Assembly: GCA_964571815.1 (NCBI GenBank)
Contig: CAZNDN010000054.1
Location: 1 to 25,113, forward strand
Origin: CAZNDN01 sp964571815
GTDB taxonomy: Bacteria > Fibrobacterota > Chitinivibrionia > Chitinivibrionales > WJKA01
Reading direction: 5' to 3'
DNA: 25,113 nucleotides
Position 1 is the first letter of the stretch. Each line of letters starts with the position of its first letter. The notes under the pieces are model-generated. The model was not told the origin of the DNA. It ran no database searches and was given only the letters and a program-made list of their open reading frames with translations. The translations under genes and the position numbers were made by a program. This document shows, one piece after another, positions 16,168 to 25,078 of the stretch.

Positions 16168-16936
16168 ATGGAATACTCACGACGTGAGTTTGTGAGGAGC
16201 GGTGCCGCGGGAGCGCTCGGCCTGGCGGGGCGTGCCGTATTTGCGGCTCCCGGCGAAGAGGGGAAGGGCGGGAAGAGCGAGGTCTTCGTTGGAAAGGGCA
16301 AGGCCGAAAAAACAATCCCCGCCCTGCTTGAGAAGATGGGCGGGATGGGGCGATTTGTCAAGAAGGGCGCNNNNNNNNNNNNNNNNNNNNNNNNNNNNNN
16401 NNNNNNNNNNNNNNNNNNNNNNNNNNNNNNNNNNNNNNNNNNNNNNNNNNNNNNNNNNNNNNNNNNNNNNGGCCGATGAGCAGGCGCGCGATCTTTCGAG
16501 AGTGATGCTGGTGAAGGAAGCGCTGCGGGCGGATGCACTCATTGCACTTCCCGTGGCCAAGTCCCACAGCGCCGGCGGCGTATCTCTGGGGATTAAGGGA
16601 ATGATGGGACTTGTGAAGGAGCGGGGAGCTATGCATGCCGAGATGGACCTTCACCGGGCGATTGCCGAGCTTCTTTACTATGTTAACCCCCACCTGAGTA
16701 TCATCGACGCCGGTCGGGCGCTGCTGGACAACGGCCCCGCGGGACCCGGTACGGTCAAGCAGCTTGATACCTACGTGGCCGGTGTCGACCCCGTTGCGGT
16801 CGACAGCTTCGGCGTCTCGCTGGCATCGTGGTACGGTCGCCGGTTCGAGGGCACGCAGGTAGCTCATATCAACTACGCCGGTGAGATGGGCTTCGGCAAC
16901 GTGGAATCGTCGAAGATCGTTGAAGTGCCGATATAG
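16168..16936 (+). CDS. Tat-exported DUF362 protein (interrupted by assembly gap)
   Basis: The protein starts at an ATG with GGGAGG five bases upstream and a Tat signal (SRREF at 4-8, then a hydrophobic Ala/Gly/Leu stretch ending AVFAAP). A 100-N gap at 16371-16470 hides the middle. After it the sequence resumes in another frame, as expected if the gap length is arbitrary. The C-terminal part fits DUF362: ADALIALPVAKSHSAGGVSLGIKGMMGLV, HAEMDLHRAIAEL, IIDAGRALLDNGP and a GVDPVAVDSFG stretch. DUF362 proteins are often found with ferredoxin-type partners, and this one starts about 80 bases after the NapH/NapG-like fusion, so the two probably work together in periplasmic electron transfer or maturation. 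The true length and missing residues cannot be read. The two halves could in principle be different genes, but the fit makes one gene likely. Confidence 0.75.
16371..16470. other. Assembly gap (100 N)
   Basis: Exactly 100 undetermined bases, the usual placeholder for a scaffold gap of unknown size. It interrupts the DUF362 gene, and the frames on its two sides differ by one base, so the placeholder is not the true length. Confidence 0.95.
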
Positions 16937-17072
16937 CGCGGGCCGGTGCCCGGTACCGCTCCCCCGATGGAGGGTCAGTACACGGGTGCCGGGGATGCGG
17001 CCCGGCTGCCCGGTTCCGCATTCGGCAGGCCCGGGTGCCGGCTCTGGGAAAATGGTTCGGGTGCTTCCCGCT

Positions 17073-17086
17073 CGGCATGCATGCCG
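17073..17086. repeat. Perfect 14-bp palindrome
   Basis: CGGCATGCATGCCG reads identically on both strands with no loop. Such a site can be an operator for a dimeric regulator. It lies about 150 bases upstream of the hflK promoter, rather far for simple repression. Chance is possible. Confidence 0.4.
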
Positions 17087-17230
17087 TCCTTGCTTAATGT
17101 CGCCCATGGGAACGTGCCGGCAACTGTCCGGGTCAGCCGGTGATCCCGGGGGGGATAACCGGAACCGTCGGGGTGATGTCGGTGGAAGGATGCCGGGCCG
17201 GCCATGTGGGCAGGCGTTCATAGTGTTATT

Positions 17231-17259
17231 TTATCAGAATTGTGTTTCTTTGGGATAAT
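17231..17259 (+). promoter_or_regulatory. Promoter of hflK-hflC
   Basis: TTATCA (17231-17236) and GATAAT (17254-17259) are separated by exactly 17 bases, in an AT-rich patch of otherwise GC-rich DNA. Transcription would start near 17266, so the leader is very short and begins at or next to the AGGAGG site. This makes an upstream ATG (17204) impossible on this transcript and supports the TTG start. Confidence 0.5.
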
Positions 17260-17265
17260 CTTGAC

Positions 17266-17271
17266 AGGAGG
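17266..17271 (+). promoter_or_regulatory. Ribosome binding site for the hflK TTG start
   Basis: AGGAGG followed by more G lies ten bases before TTG at 17282. No ATG or GTG in the frame has a comparable site, so this decides the start. Confidence 0.6.
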
Positions 17272-17281
17272 GGGGGTAAGC

Positions 17282-18289
17282 TTGAACATTACCGGGGACC
17301 CGAACGAACAGTTGATCCGGATTTTCGAGCGGATCAGGGCGAGATTCAACGGGCGCAACGGGCTTCTGGCCCTTCTGATTGCCGCGGTGATATTCTCCGG
17401 ATGGGTGCTTTTCACGGGCCTGTACACCGTGGATGTCGACGAGAAGGCGGTAATCCAGCGCTTCGGCAAGTACAATCGGCAGCGCGGCCCCGGGCTTCAT
17501 TTCAAATGGCCCAATGGTATCGAGAAGAGAACGAACGTAAAAGTGCAGCGTGTTTTTACGGAGGAGTTCGGCCAGCGCACGATCCGGGCCGGTGTAAAGA
17601 CCGACTATGCGCCCCGGGAGCAGTATCTCAATGAAGCGCTGATACTTACCGGCGACCTCAACTGCGCGGTGGTCCCCTGGATTGTACAGTATCGAATTGC
17701 CGATCCCGTAGCTTACTTGTTCAACGTGCATGATGTCGAGGGAACGTTGCGTGACATGTCCGAGGCGGTGATGCGGCGTGTCGTGGGAGATCGAAGTATC
17801 GATGAGGTGATTTCCCGGCGGCTGGAGATAGCCGACCTGGCCAGGGAGGAGTTGCACACGGCGATAAACGATGCGGAGACGGGGGTAACTATTGTCAACG
17901 TTGAGTTGAAGAGTACGACCGTTCCCGGCCCGGTCCAGCCGTCGTTCAACGAAGTCAACCAGGCGGAGCAGCAGAAGGAGCGGATGATCAACGAGGCGAA
18001 GGGGGACTACAATCGTGTTATTCCCGCGGCGCGGGGGGAGGCACGCAAGACGGTGAGCGAGGCCGAGGGATACGCGCTTGACCGGGTCAACACGGCCCGC
18101 GGCGATTCGAGCCGCTTTGCCTCCTTGTATACCGAATACGCACGGGCAAAGGATGTCACCCGGCGAAGAATGTATCTGGAGACCATGCAGGAGGTTCTTC
18201 CGAAGTTGGGCAACAAATACATAGTGGACAGCGATCAGAAGAATGTTCTTCCCCTCCTGAACCTTCAGGGGAAAGGAGGCGGGCGATGA
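17282..18289 (+). CDS. hflK: HflK, SPFH-family membrane protease modulator
   Basis: The 335-residue protein has one N-terminal membrane segment (about 26-48) after a short polar cytoplasmic tail. It is followed by the SPFH/band 7 domain beginning at VDVDEKAVIQRFGKY and a C-terminal coiled-coil rich in Glu/Ala/Arg (QAEQQKERMINEAKGDYN onward). HflK and HflC form a cage around the FtsH protease in the inner membrane and limit its action. Here the N-terminus lacks the long Gly/Pro-rich stretch seen in some relatives. A TTG start is chosen from the strong AGGAGG site and the promoter position; the frame from ATG 17204 would run through the promoter. The stop overlaps hflC (ATGA). Confidence 0.92.
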   Translation: MNITGDPNEQLIRIFERIRARFNGRNGLLALLIAAVIFSGWVLFTGLYTVDVDEKAVIQRFGKYNRQRGPGLHFKWPNGIEKRTNVKVQRVFTEEFGQRTIRAGVKTDYAPREQYLNEALILTGDLNCAVVPWIVQYRIADPVAYLFNVHDVEGTLRDMSEAVMRRVVGDRSIDEVISRRLEIADLAREELHTAINDAETGVTIVNVELKSTTVPGPVQPSFNEVNQAEQQKERMINEAKGDYNRVIPAARGEARKTVSEAEGYALDRVNTARGDSSRFASLYTEYARAKDVTRRRMYLETMQEVLPKLGNKYIVDSDQKNVLPLLNLQGKGGGR

Positions 18290-19224
18290 AACGTACACTG
18301 TTAATAGCTGCCGGGGCGGTGCTCGCGGCGGTGGTACTGGGCGGGCTGTATGTGGTTGATGAAACCGAACAGGTGGTGATCACGCAGTTCGGCGAAGCAG
18401 TCGGGGAGCCGGTCAAGGAGCCGGGGATCCATCTGCGAATTCCTTTCGTACAGAAGGTCAATCGGTTTCGGAAGAATCTTCTTGAGTGGGACGGTGAGCC
18501 GGGCCAGGTGCCGACCCGGGAGAAGACGTTCATCTGGGTCGACACGTTTGCCCGGTGGCGGATATTTGATCCGCTGAAGTTTTTCGAGCAGGTCAACAAC
18601 GAGACATCGGCCCACAAGAAGCTCGACGATATCATCGATGCGGCGGTGCGCAATCGCGTGACCTCGAGCAACTTGCGCGAAACCGTGCGCAGCAGCAACC
18701 GTACGATGTACTTCTCCGAAGCTTACGACACCACGAAGAGCGACAGCAGTCGGTACAATATCGAACTCGGTCGAGCGGCAATGAGCGAGCAGGTTATGGA
18801 CCAGGCCGCCCCCAAACTGAAAGAGTTCGGCATCGAGCTGGTTGACTTGCGGTTCAAACGAATCAACTATGTGGAGGAGGTGCTGAAAAACGTGTATGAC
18901 CGCATGATCGCCGAGCGGAAGCAGATTGCGGAGCGATTTCGATCGGAGGGCAAAGGTGAGAGTTCGCGGATCGCCGGCGAGAAGGAGAAGGAACTGAAGC
19001 GCATCCATTCCGAAGCGTACCGGGAGGCGCAGGGGATCAAAGGTGTTGCCGATGCCGCGGCGGCCGACATTTACGCTTCAGCCTACAACCGGGACCGGGA
19101 GTTCTATTCCTTCGTGAAAACCATGGATCTCTATCGTGCATCCCTCGACAGCACCAGTTGGGCGGTCCTGTCTACGAAGAACGATTTCCTCAAGTACCTC
19201 AAGGACTATGGCGGCGGAAACTAG
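18286..19224 (+). CDS. hflC: HflC, SPFH-family membrane protease modulator
   Basis: The 312-residue partner of HflK starts with a membrane anchor (about 5-22) and VDETEQVVITQFGE, the usual opening of the SPFH domain. RIPFVQKV, DTFARWRI, RNRVTSSNLRE and a coiled-coil containing RSEGKGESSRIAGEKEKELKRI follow; the last is a strong HflC signature. AAAGGAGG lies upstream and the ATG overlaps the hflK stop by four bases, so the pair is translationally coupled. A 6-base inverted repeat starts at the base after the stop codon. Confidence 0.94.
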   Translation: MKRTLLIAAGAVLAAVVLGGLYVVDETEQVVITQFGEAVGEPVKEPGIHLRIPFVQKVNRFRKNLLEWDGEPGQVPTREKTFIWVDTFARWRIFDPLKFFEQVNNETSAHKKLDDIIDAAVRNRVTSSNLRETVRSSNRTMYFSEAYDTTKSDSSRYNIELGRAAMSEQVMDQAAPKLKEFGIELVDLRFKRINYVEEVLKNVYDRMIAERKQIAERFRSEGKGESSRIAGEKEKELKRIHSEAYREAQGIKGVADAAAADIYASAYNRDREFYSFVKTMDLYRASLDSTSWAVLSTKNDFLKYLKDYGGGN

Positions 19225-19249
19225 CACTGTCTCCGTGATGTCAACAGTG
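19225..19249 (+). repeat. Inverted repeat just after hflC
   Basis: CACTGT (19225-19230) and ACAGTG (19244-19249) can pair around a 13-base loop, starting immediately after the hflC stop codon. No T-tract follows, so it would be a weak terminator or processing site at best. Confidence 0.3.
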
Positions 19250-19290
19250 GGTGGCCGTTGCGTCGCTTTCCGGGAAGGGGGCGAGCAGCC

Positions 19291-20283
19291 GTGTCGGTAG
19301 TCGCCGAATTTGCCGGGGACCTGCACGCACGGAGTTCTCCGCGTCCACCCCGGACGTTGCGGCCCGTGCGGTATGCCTCGAAACGCACGCGGCTTTTCGA
19401 TATTCGCGCGGTTATCTGCGACGTGTACGGGACACTGGTTGATTACTGGCGGCCCGAATTCGATCAACCCGGGGGAAAGGACGATGCGATTCTGGGCTCA
19501 TTCGGCAAGACGATCGTCCGGTTCGGAATGGAGCAGGCATTGCGGGATATGGAGCCCGCGCAAAGCACCGACGTCACGCTTCGGGACCTCTACCACGGAT
19601 TGATCGGGCTGCAGCACGAGAAGGCCGGGCAGAAGGGCAACACTTTCCCGGAGATCAAGATAGAGCAGGTGTGGGTGATCATACTGATGATGCTGGGGCG
19701 TCACGGATATTCATTTCCGGACCGGGGGGTAGAGCAGATCGGGGAGCAGGCGCGGCTCGTCTCCTTTTACTACAATTTCCAGGCGCTCGGCAGAGGGTTG
19801 TTTCCCGGCGTAGTACCCTCGCTCAGGAAGCTGCGCAACGAGAATATCCGCCTGGGATTGCTTTCCAACGCCCAGTTCTATACACCGCTGGACCTTACGC
19901 TTTTTGTCCGGGATCAAAGCGGGGGACAGTGTGAAGACTACCTGGACTTGTTCGATATAGACCTGTCGGTCTTCTCTTTCGAGGCCGGAAGTGCCAAGCC
20001 TTCTCAGACGCTGTTCGAACGGCTCTTCGATGCCCTCCGCGAGTATCACATCCTGCCCTCTCAGACAGTGCTGGTCGGCAACGATCTGTCAATTGATATC
20101 AAGCCGGCACAGGAGGCCGGCATGGCAACCGCGTTGTTCACGGGTGATCATCGCAGTACTTTTTTCCACGGTCTCGAAAACAGGGTGTTTCCGGATCTGG
20201 TATTCTCCCATTGGAGCGAACTCCCCGACAAGATCTCATTTTTCGAGGAAAAACCGGGAGGTGAAAGTCGAAATGAGACTTGA
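19291..20283 (+). CDS. HAD-superfamily hydrolase (haloacid dehalogenase type)
   Basis: The 330-residue protein shows the four HAD motifs: DVYGTLVD with nucleophile D44, LLSNA (S192), K236 in GSAKPSQTLF, and VGNDLSIDIKPA with D265 and D269. The Tyr two residues after the nucleophile (DxYGT) is typical of haloacid dehalogenases rather than phosphatases (DxDGT), but many DxYGT proteins act on other substrates, so the reaction is not assigned. The cap (about 55-165) is alpha-helical, and there is a 35-residue basic N-terminal extension before the core. The GTG at 19291 has AAGGGGG nine bases upstream; a TTG at 19258 is possible. The end overlaps the TPR gene by 11 bases. Confidence 0.82.
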   Translation: MSVVAEFAGDLHARSSPRPPRTLRPVRYASKRTRLFDIRAVICDVYGTLVDYWRPEFDQPGGKDDAILGSFGKTIVRFGMEQALRDMEPAQSTDVTLRDLYHGLIGLQHEKAGQKGNTFPEIKIEQVWVIILMMLGRHGYSFPDRGVEQIGEQARLVSFYYNFQALGRGLFPGVVPSLRKLRNENIRLGLLSNAQFYTPLDLTLFVRDQSGGQCEDYLDLFDIDLSVFSFEAGSAKPSQTLFERLFDALREYHILPSQTVLVGNDLSIDIKPAQEAGMATALFTGDHRSTFFHGLENRVFPDLVFSHWSELPDKISFFEEKPGGESRNET

Positions 20284-23200
20284 AAGCGGCCTGGTGAGTG
20301 CGCTGGTTGTTCCGCTGGCGGTGGTATCGCTTGAGATCGAGGTCAACCCCGACCAGTTGCGCAGCTCCGATGCGATACCTTCGGCGTTGATGCGCGCGGC
20401 GGGGAGGGCTTATGAGTTGAATATGAAAGGGCTGGATGCGCTTGAGGCGAACGATCCGGCCTCATCGGAAGTGTATTTCCAGGAGGCGCTCGAGGAACTC
20501 CCGGGATACTCCGACGCCGTGAACAACCTCGGGGTCGCTCATTTCCGACAGGGCCGTGTCGGGCAGGCCGAAGAGTACTGGCGATCGATCGTGAAGCGGG
20601 ATCCTGAGTTTTTCTTGTCATACTACAATCTTGCCGTGGTTGCATTCCATGATAAGCGGTATTCCGAAGCCGAGGAGCTTCTGGAAGACGCGCTGAAACG
20701 CAACACGAAGAGAGCCGAAGCGTACGTGCTTCAGGGAAGGATTGCCCTTGCGCGTGAAGACAGGAAGGCGGCGTTGCGCCGTTTTCGCAAAGCGCACGAA
20801 GTTGACGGCCGAAACGATGCTGCCTGGGGTTTCCTGGCATACCTGCTGATCGAGCGGGGAGATACGGGGGACGCCGTTGCGGTATTGAAGAAGCATCGTG
20901 ACAGCCCCTCGGCACTCGAAATGATGGGCATTCTGGCTGCTGCGGGGGGCAAGGTGAAGGAAGCGGCCGATCTGCTGCACAAGGCGCTCAAACGGGGCGC
21001 CGATCCGTCGGTGTTGATCAAGCTGGCCTCGGCCCAGACGAGCGCCGGGGATTGCCGGGCCGCCCTCCGAACGGTCGGGGACTACCTCTCGCGCGTGTCG
21101 GGAGGCTCGGCCGACGGGTATCTTGTGGGCGGTGTCGCGGCCCGGGAGTGCGGAGATATCGACAAGGCCGTGGAGTTGTTCGAGCAAGGTCTGGAGCGAT
21201 TTCCCAATGACCGTCTGATCGGTCACAACCTGGGAAAAGTGCTGTTTCGCGCGAAACGATATGAGCGGGCGGAGCAGGTGTGGAATTCGTCGGTCGGCAA
21301 TGTCCGGGACCCGGAGTTGGACTATCTGCGGGCGTTGAATGCCTACCGGCAGGGTAAGACGACTCGTGCCCGTCGGCGGGTGGAGCGTGCCCTGAAACTT
21401 GATCCCAGGCCGCGGTATTACGATCTTCTCGGCGTCATACTTCATAGGCAGGGTAAGACGGACGAGGCGGTGGAATACTTCCGAAGGGCGCTTGCCCTCG
21501 ACCCTCGTCTTCGAAGTGCGCAGATAAACCTCTCGCTGGCCGAAGGGAGTGCGGAGGATGTCGGGCGGCTTTCTCAAGAGCTTGAAGCCGAACTCTCCGA
21601 TTGTAAAGACGAGTGCCCGGAAACGGCATTGCGACTTGCGGTAGTGTTGTACCGGGGCGGCAGCGTGGAACGGGCGGTGGAGGTCCTTCGGAAGGTGGCG
21701 CCCGAGCAAAGGTCCGAGACAATCTGGAGAACCCTGTCGTTGTTTCAGAAGAAGGCTCATGAGCTGGAGGGTGGAATACGGACCCTGGAGCAGGCCGGCC
21801 GGCAGGGCAAGCTGGGGCCCGAAACGCAACGCGAGCTGGCCGAGTTGTACCTTCTTGCGGGATATTACGGCAAGGCGATCGAGGCGTTCACGTCGCTTGA
21901 CGGCTCGGCGATTATGGAGCCCTGGAGGCTTTCGTACCAGTTGGGCTACGCCTATCTGGAGCAGGGAAGACTCAGGAAGGCCCGGGAGTACTTCGAACGA
22001 AGCCTCAAGCAGAGTCCCGACAATGTCGCGGCGCAAAGCCTGACCGCGTTCGTATGCAACGAACTGGGCGACAAGGAGCGGGCGCGGGAACTCTGGACCC
22101 GGTCCGTACGGAAGGATCCGAAAAACCCCGTTCTGCTGATAAATGTCGGTCTGGCCCGCGAGGCCGAGGGCGACTATGAGGGTGCGCTGGAGAACTACCT
22201 GAAAGCGAAGGAGTTGTCCCGGGACGATGCCGGGTTGCAGATCAATATCGGCAACGCCTGCGCGGGAATGGGCAGAACCGGCGAGGCACTGGCCGCCTAC
22301 GCGCAGGCGCTTAATTCCGAAAAACGACAAACCGCCGCTTACAACATCTTCCTCCTGGCCCGGAAGAGCGGAGACGACCGGAAGGCGCGCAAGATGACCG
22401 AATTGCTGCGCCGCGAATTCCCCTCATCGGACAATGCCCGTCGGGCCGGGGCGGAAATGGCCCTTGTTGCGAAGGACACTGTGCGTGCGCGTGAGCTGTT
22501 AAGCGGTATCGAGCGTCTTGATTCGGGAGATCGATTGATGCTTGCCCGGATATTTGCCGCCCGCGGAGAGACTGACGCGGCGGAGGAGATGATCGATGCG
22601 GTTCCCGATGGGGCGGAATGGAACAAGAAGAAACTGGCATTGCGCGCTCAGATTGCGTTCAACGAAGCCGACTACGAAGAGGCCTATCGGCTGTGGAGTG
22701 AAATCGGCGATGACGGTTTTGGCGGGAAATATAACAGGGCACTGGCGGCGATGAAGACCGGGCGGTATTCCCTCGCTTACAGGATTGCCTCAAGCATTGC
22801 GTCGGATTCGACACAGGAGGATGTGGACGATGTCCGGCGGCTTGCCGCCAACGCGGCCCTGGCATTGAAGAACTGGGAGGAGGCCGAAACATGGTACCGC
22901 GGGATGCTGGAAGCGGGGGAGACCGGCGATCCGCTGGTGCACTACAATCTGGCGGTGGTCGCCTACAACCGTGGAAATATCGAAGAAGCTTACGGGTTCT
23001 ACCGCCGTGCGCGGGACCTCGATCCCTCCATCCACAATCGGGATATCGAGAACCGCTACGCGGCCTCAACGGCACCCGTTGTTCGTGATTCGCAGGTGGT
23101 GCTGGATTCCCTGGATGCTCTCTACAACGAGGCCGTGGCTCTGCAGGGCGCCGGCAGGGAAGAGGAGGCTGAGTCGACCTATANNNNNNNNNNNNNNNNN

Positions 23201-23361
23201 NNNNNNNNNNNNNNNNNNNNNNNNNNNNNNNNNNNNNNNNNNNNNNNNNNNNNNNNNNNNNNNNNNNNNNNNNNNNNNNNNNNCTGCGCAGGATGGCCTC
23301 AAAGGTGGGCGGAGACGAGAGCGACGGTAGTGCTGAGAATCGAGCGGGACGGTCGCGATGA
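20273..23361 (+). CDS. Very long tetratricopeptide-repeat protein (interrupted by assembly gap)
   Basis: About 970 residues are readable before the 100-N gap at 23184-23283. After a hydrophobic N-terminal stretch (about 7-20, possibly a signal), nearly the whole chain is tandem 34-residue TPR units, such as AVNNLGVAHFRQGRVGQAEEYW, ALKLDPRPRYYDLLGVILHRQGK and MEPWRLSYQLGYAYLEQGRLRKAREYFERSL. TPR arrays bind other proteins, and no catalytic domain is seen. The ATG at 20273 has GGGAGG 11 bases upstream and overlaps the HAD stop, so expression is probably coupled. After the gap two frames are open. I prefer the one ending at 23361 (LRRMASKVGGD...), because its stop overlaps an ATG; the other runs to 23374. 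The post-gap end is therefore uncertain. Confidence 0.8.
23184..23283. other. Assembly gap (100 N)
   Basis: Exactly 100 undetermined bases inside the TPR gene, a standard scaffold placeholder. The true missing length is unknown, and TPR repeats are a common place for assemblies to break. Confidence 0.95.
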
Positions 23362-23489
23362 AAGCAAAGAATAATCGTTACAAGGACCCGCGCGCACGAT
23401 ACAAGACGGAGAACCTTCGCCGATTGAAAGCGAGCCGCTGCTCCCGGAAAATCCTTGGAAACGCGGCGGATCGGCGGCGCAAGAGCTGA
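23358..23489 (+). CDS. Possible small basic protein (43 residues)
   Basis: ATG at 23358 overlaps a TGA stop of the preceding frame as ATGA, a junction used by several genes in this window. The product begins MKAKNNRYKDPRARYKTE and is strongly basic (about 40% Lys/Arg). It contains one Cys and no hydrophobic segment. I do not recognise a family; the composition suggests nucleic-acid or ribosome binding. The ribosome binding site is weak, as expected if translation is coupled. It could also be chance. Confidence 0.45.
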   Translation: MKAKNNRYKDPRARYKTENLRRLKASRCSRKILGNAADRRRKS

Positions 23490-23658
23490 CCACGACCCCG
23501 GGTCCGCATTATCCTTCCCTCCCTCGAAAGACCGGCGACAACCGCACAACAGGCCCGAGACCGACCTCGGTTGGCCGAGTCTATTATTTTTGATGCTCAC
23601 GAGCGAATCGGAAAATCATGTCGAATGCTACGGGACGGGAAATCAGGGGAGGCAAGCC

Positions 23659-24969
23659 GTGAAATTCATGGATCATGTGCTGATTGTTGGTAGTGGAGGA
23701 CGTGAGCACGCGCTGCTCAAGGCGCTTCTTCGGAGCGATCGCCCGATGATGACGTTTGCTTACCCCGGAAACCCGGGAATCATGAGTGACGGGTGCACGC
23801 TCGTGGATAGACCGATTGACGGCTGGGTTGATCTGGCCGACTGGGCGGAGAGCAACCGGATCGACCTGACGGTGGTCGGGCCCGAACTTCCCCTCGTGGA
23901 GGGCATCGTCGACACCTTCCAGGAGCGCAACCTTGCGATTCTGGGTCCCACCAAATCGGCGGCACGGATAGAGGGGAGCAAGGAGTTTGCCAAGAAACTG
24001 ATGCATACGCACGGGATTCCCACCGCCGAGTTCAAATCGTTTTCGGAAAAGGGGCCTGCCCTGGCGTACCTTCATGCGCGGGGTGCGCCGATTGTGGTGA
24101 AGGCAAGCGGACTTGCGGCGGGGAAAGGGGCTATCGTATGTGAGACGGTCACGGAGGCGGAGCAGGCCCTGGAGGAGATGTTCGACCGGAAGAGCTTCGG
24201 TGACGCCGGCAGCACGGTCGTGCTCGAGGAGAAGATGGTGGGCGAGGAAGCATCGGTGTTTGTGCTTACCGACGGATCGTCATACAGGATCCTGCCGAGT
24301 TCACAGGACCACAAGCCGATCGGTGAGGGAGACACGGGGCCGAACACGGGAGGCATGGGTGCCTACGCTCCGGTTCCGGTGATGAACACGGAGGTTATGG
24401 ATCGAGTCGAGAAGGAAATAGTTGTTCCAACCCTTGAAGCTATGCGGGAGGAGGGATGCCCTTACCGGGGGCTGCTCTACGTCGGGATCATGCTGACCGA
24501 TGAGGGGCCCAGGGTGGTTGAATACAATTGCCGTTTCGGTGATCCCGAAACCCAGGCGGTGCTGCCGCTTGTTCGCTGCGACTGGTTTGAAGTGCTTCGG
24601 AGTGCCGCTCAGGGCAAGCTTGACGCCGTTTCCTGGGAGGTTCTCCCGCAGTCGTGTGTTACCGTGGTTGCCGCTTCGAAGGGCTATCCCGGCACGTACG
24701 AGAAGAATCTGCCGATTACCGGAATTGAGGAGATGGACCGGGGAAAAGAATACGTCGACGTGTATCAATCGGGCACGGCGTTTGACGGCGGCGGAAACCT
24801 TGTTACGGCCGGCGGACGCGTGCTTTCGGTCAGTACCAGGGGTGAGACGTTGGAACAAGCGGTCGAACGAGCATACCAGGCCATTGCCGGCATTCGGTTC
24901 GAGGGTATGTACTACCGAAAAGACATAGCATCCAAGGGCCTTGCGAGGCTTCGCAGGAAACAGACGTGA
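23659..24969 (+). CDS. purD: Phosphoribosylamine-glycine ligase
   Basis: The 436-residue enzyme joins phosphoribosylamine and glycine with ATP, the second step of purine synthesis, in the cytoplasm. The N-terminal domain has VLIVGSGGREHAL. The ATP-grasp part shows VVKASGLAAGKGA, the acidic strand TVVLEEKMVGEEASVF, TGPNTGGMGAYAP and VVEYNCRFGDPETQ, whose Glu and Asn would bind magnesium. It ends with the usual small C-terminal domain. The GTG at 23659 has GGGGAGG six bases upstream; the ATG at 23668 lies 15 bases away, too far, and the longer upstream frame is without homology. purE begins 109 bases downstream. Confidence 0.96.
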   Translation: MKFMDHVLIVGSGGREHALLKALLRSDRPMMTFAYPGNPGIMSDGCTLVDRPIDGWVDLADWAESNRIDLTVVGPELPLVEGIVDTFQERNLAILGPTKSAARIEGSKEFAKKLMHTHGIPTAEFKSFSEKGPALAYLHARGAPIVVKASGLAAGKGAIVCETVTEAEQALEEMFDRKSFGDAGSTVVLEEKMVGEEASVFVLTDGSSYRILPSSQDHKPIGEGDTGPNTGGMGAYAPVPVMNTEVMDRVEKEIVVPTLEAMREEGCPYRGLLYVGIMLTDEGPRVVEYNCRFGDPETQAVLPLVRCDWFEVLRSAAQGKLDAVSWEVLPQSCVTVVAASKGYPGTYEKNLPITGIEEMDRGKEYVDVYQSGTAFDGGGNLVTAGGRVLSVSTRGETLEQAVERAYQAIAGIRFEGMYYRKDIASKGLARLRRKQT

Positions 24970-25078
24970 CCCTTCGTGGAAAACTGTCTGTGAAGAGCCC
25001 GGTGGACTCGCGTAAGTGACTCAATGAAATCAACTGGTCAAGTAGCTGAGCAGGTGCATTCGTCGAAGGAGAATGGAA

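Larger units (their letters stand above)
16937..17281. other. Intergenic region between DUF362 gene and hflK
   Basis: These 345 bases contain no convincing gene; the open frames give Gly/Pro/Arg-rich sequence without ribosome binding sites. They hold several GC-rich inverted repeats (for example CGGGC-CGGT-GCCCG near 16939-16952, without a T-tract), a perfect 14-base palindrome at 17073-17086 and, at the right end, the hflK promoter and ribosome binding site. Confidence 0.5.

Noticed and set aside
16946..17258. Short plus-strand open frames between the DUF362 gene and hflK
   Set aside because: Gly/Pro/Arg-rich sequence without ribosome binding sites; one runs through the hflK promoter.
21350..21461. 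Repeated GGCAGGGTAAGACG strings
   Set aside because: They encode the same RQGKT turn in two TPR units and reflect protein repeats, not a DNA element.
20618..22330. Long minus-strand open frame opposite the TPR gene
   Set aside because: A shadow of repeated coding sequence, with no ribosome binding site or motif.
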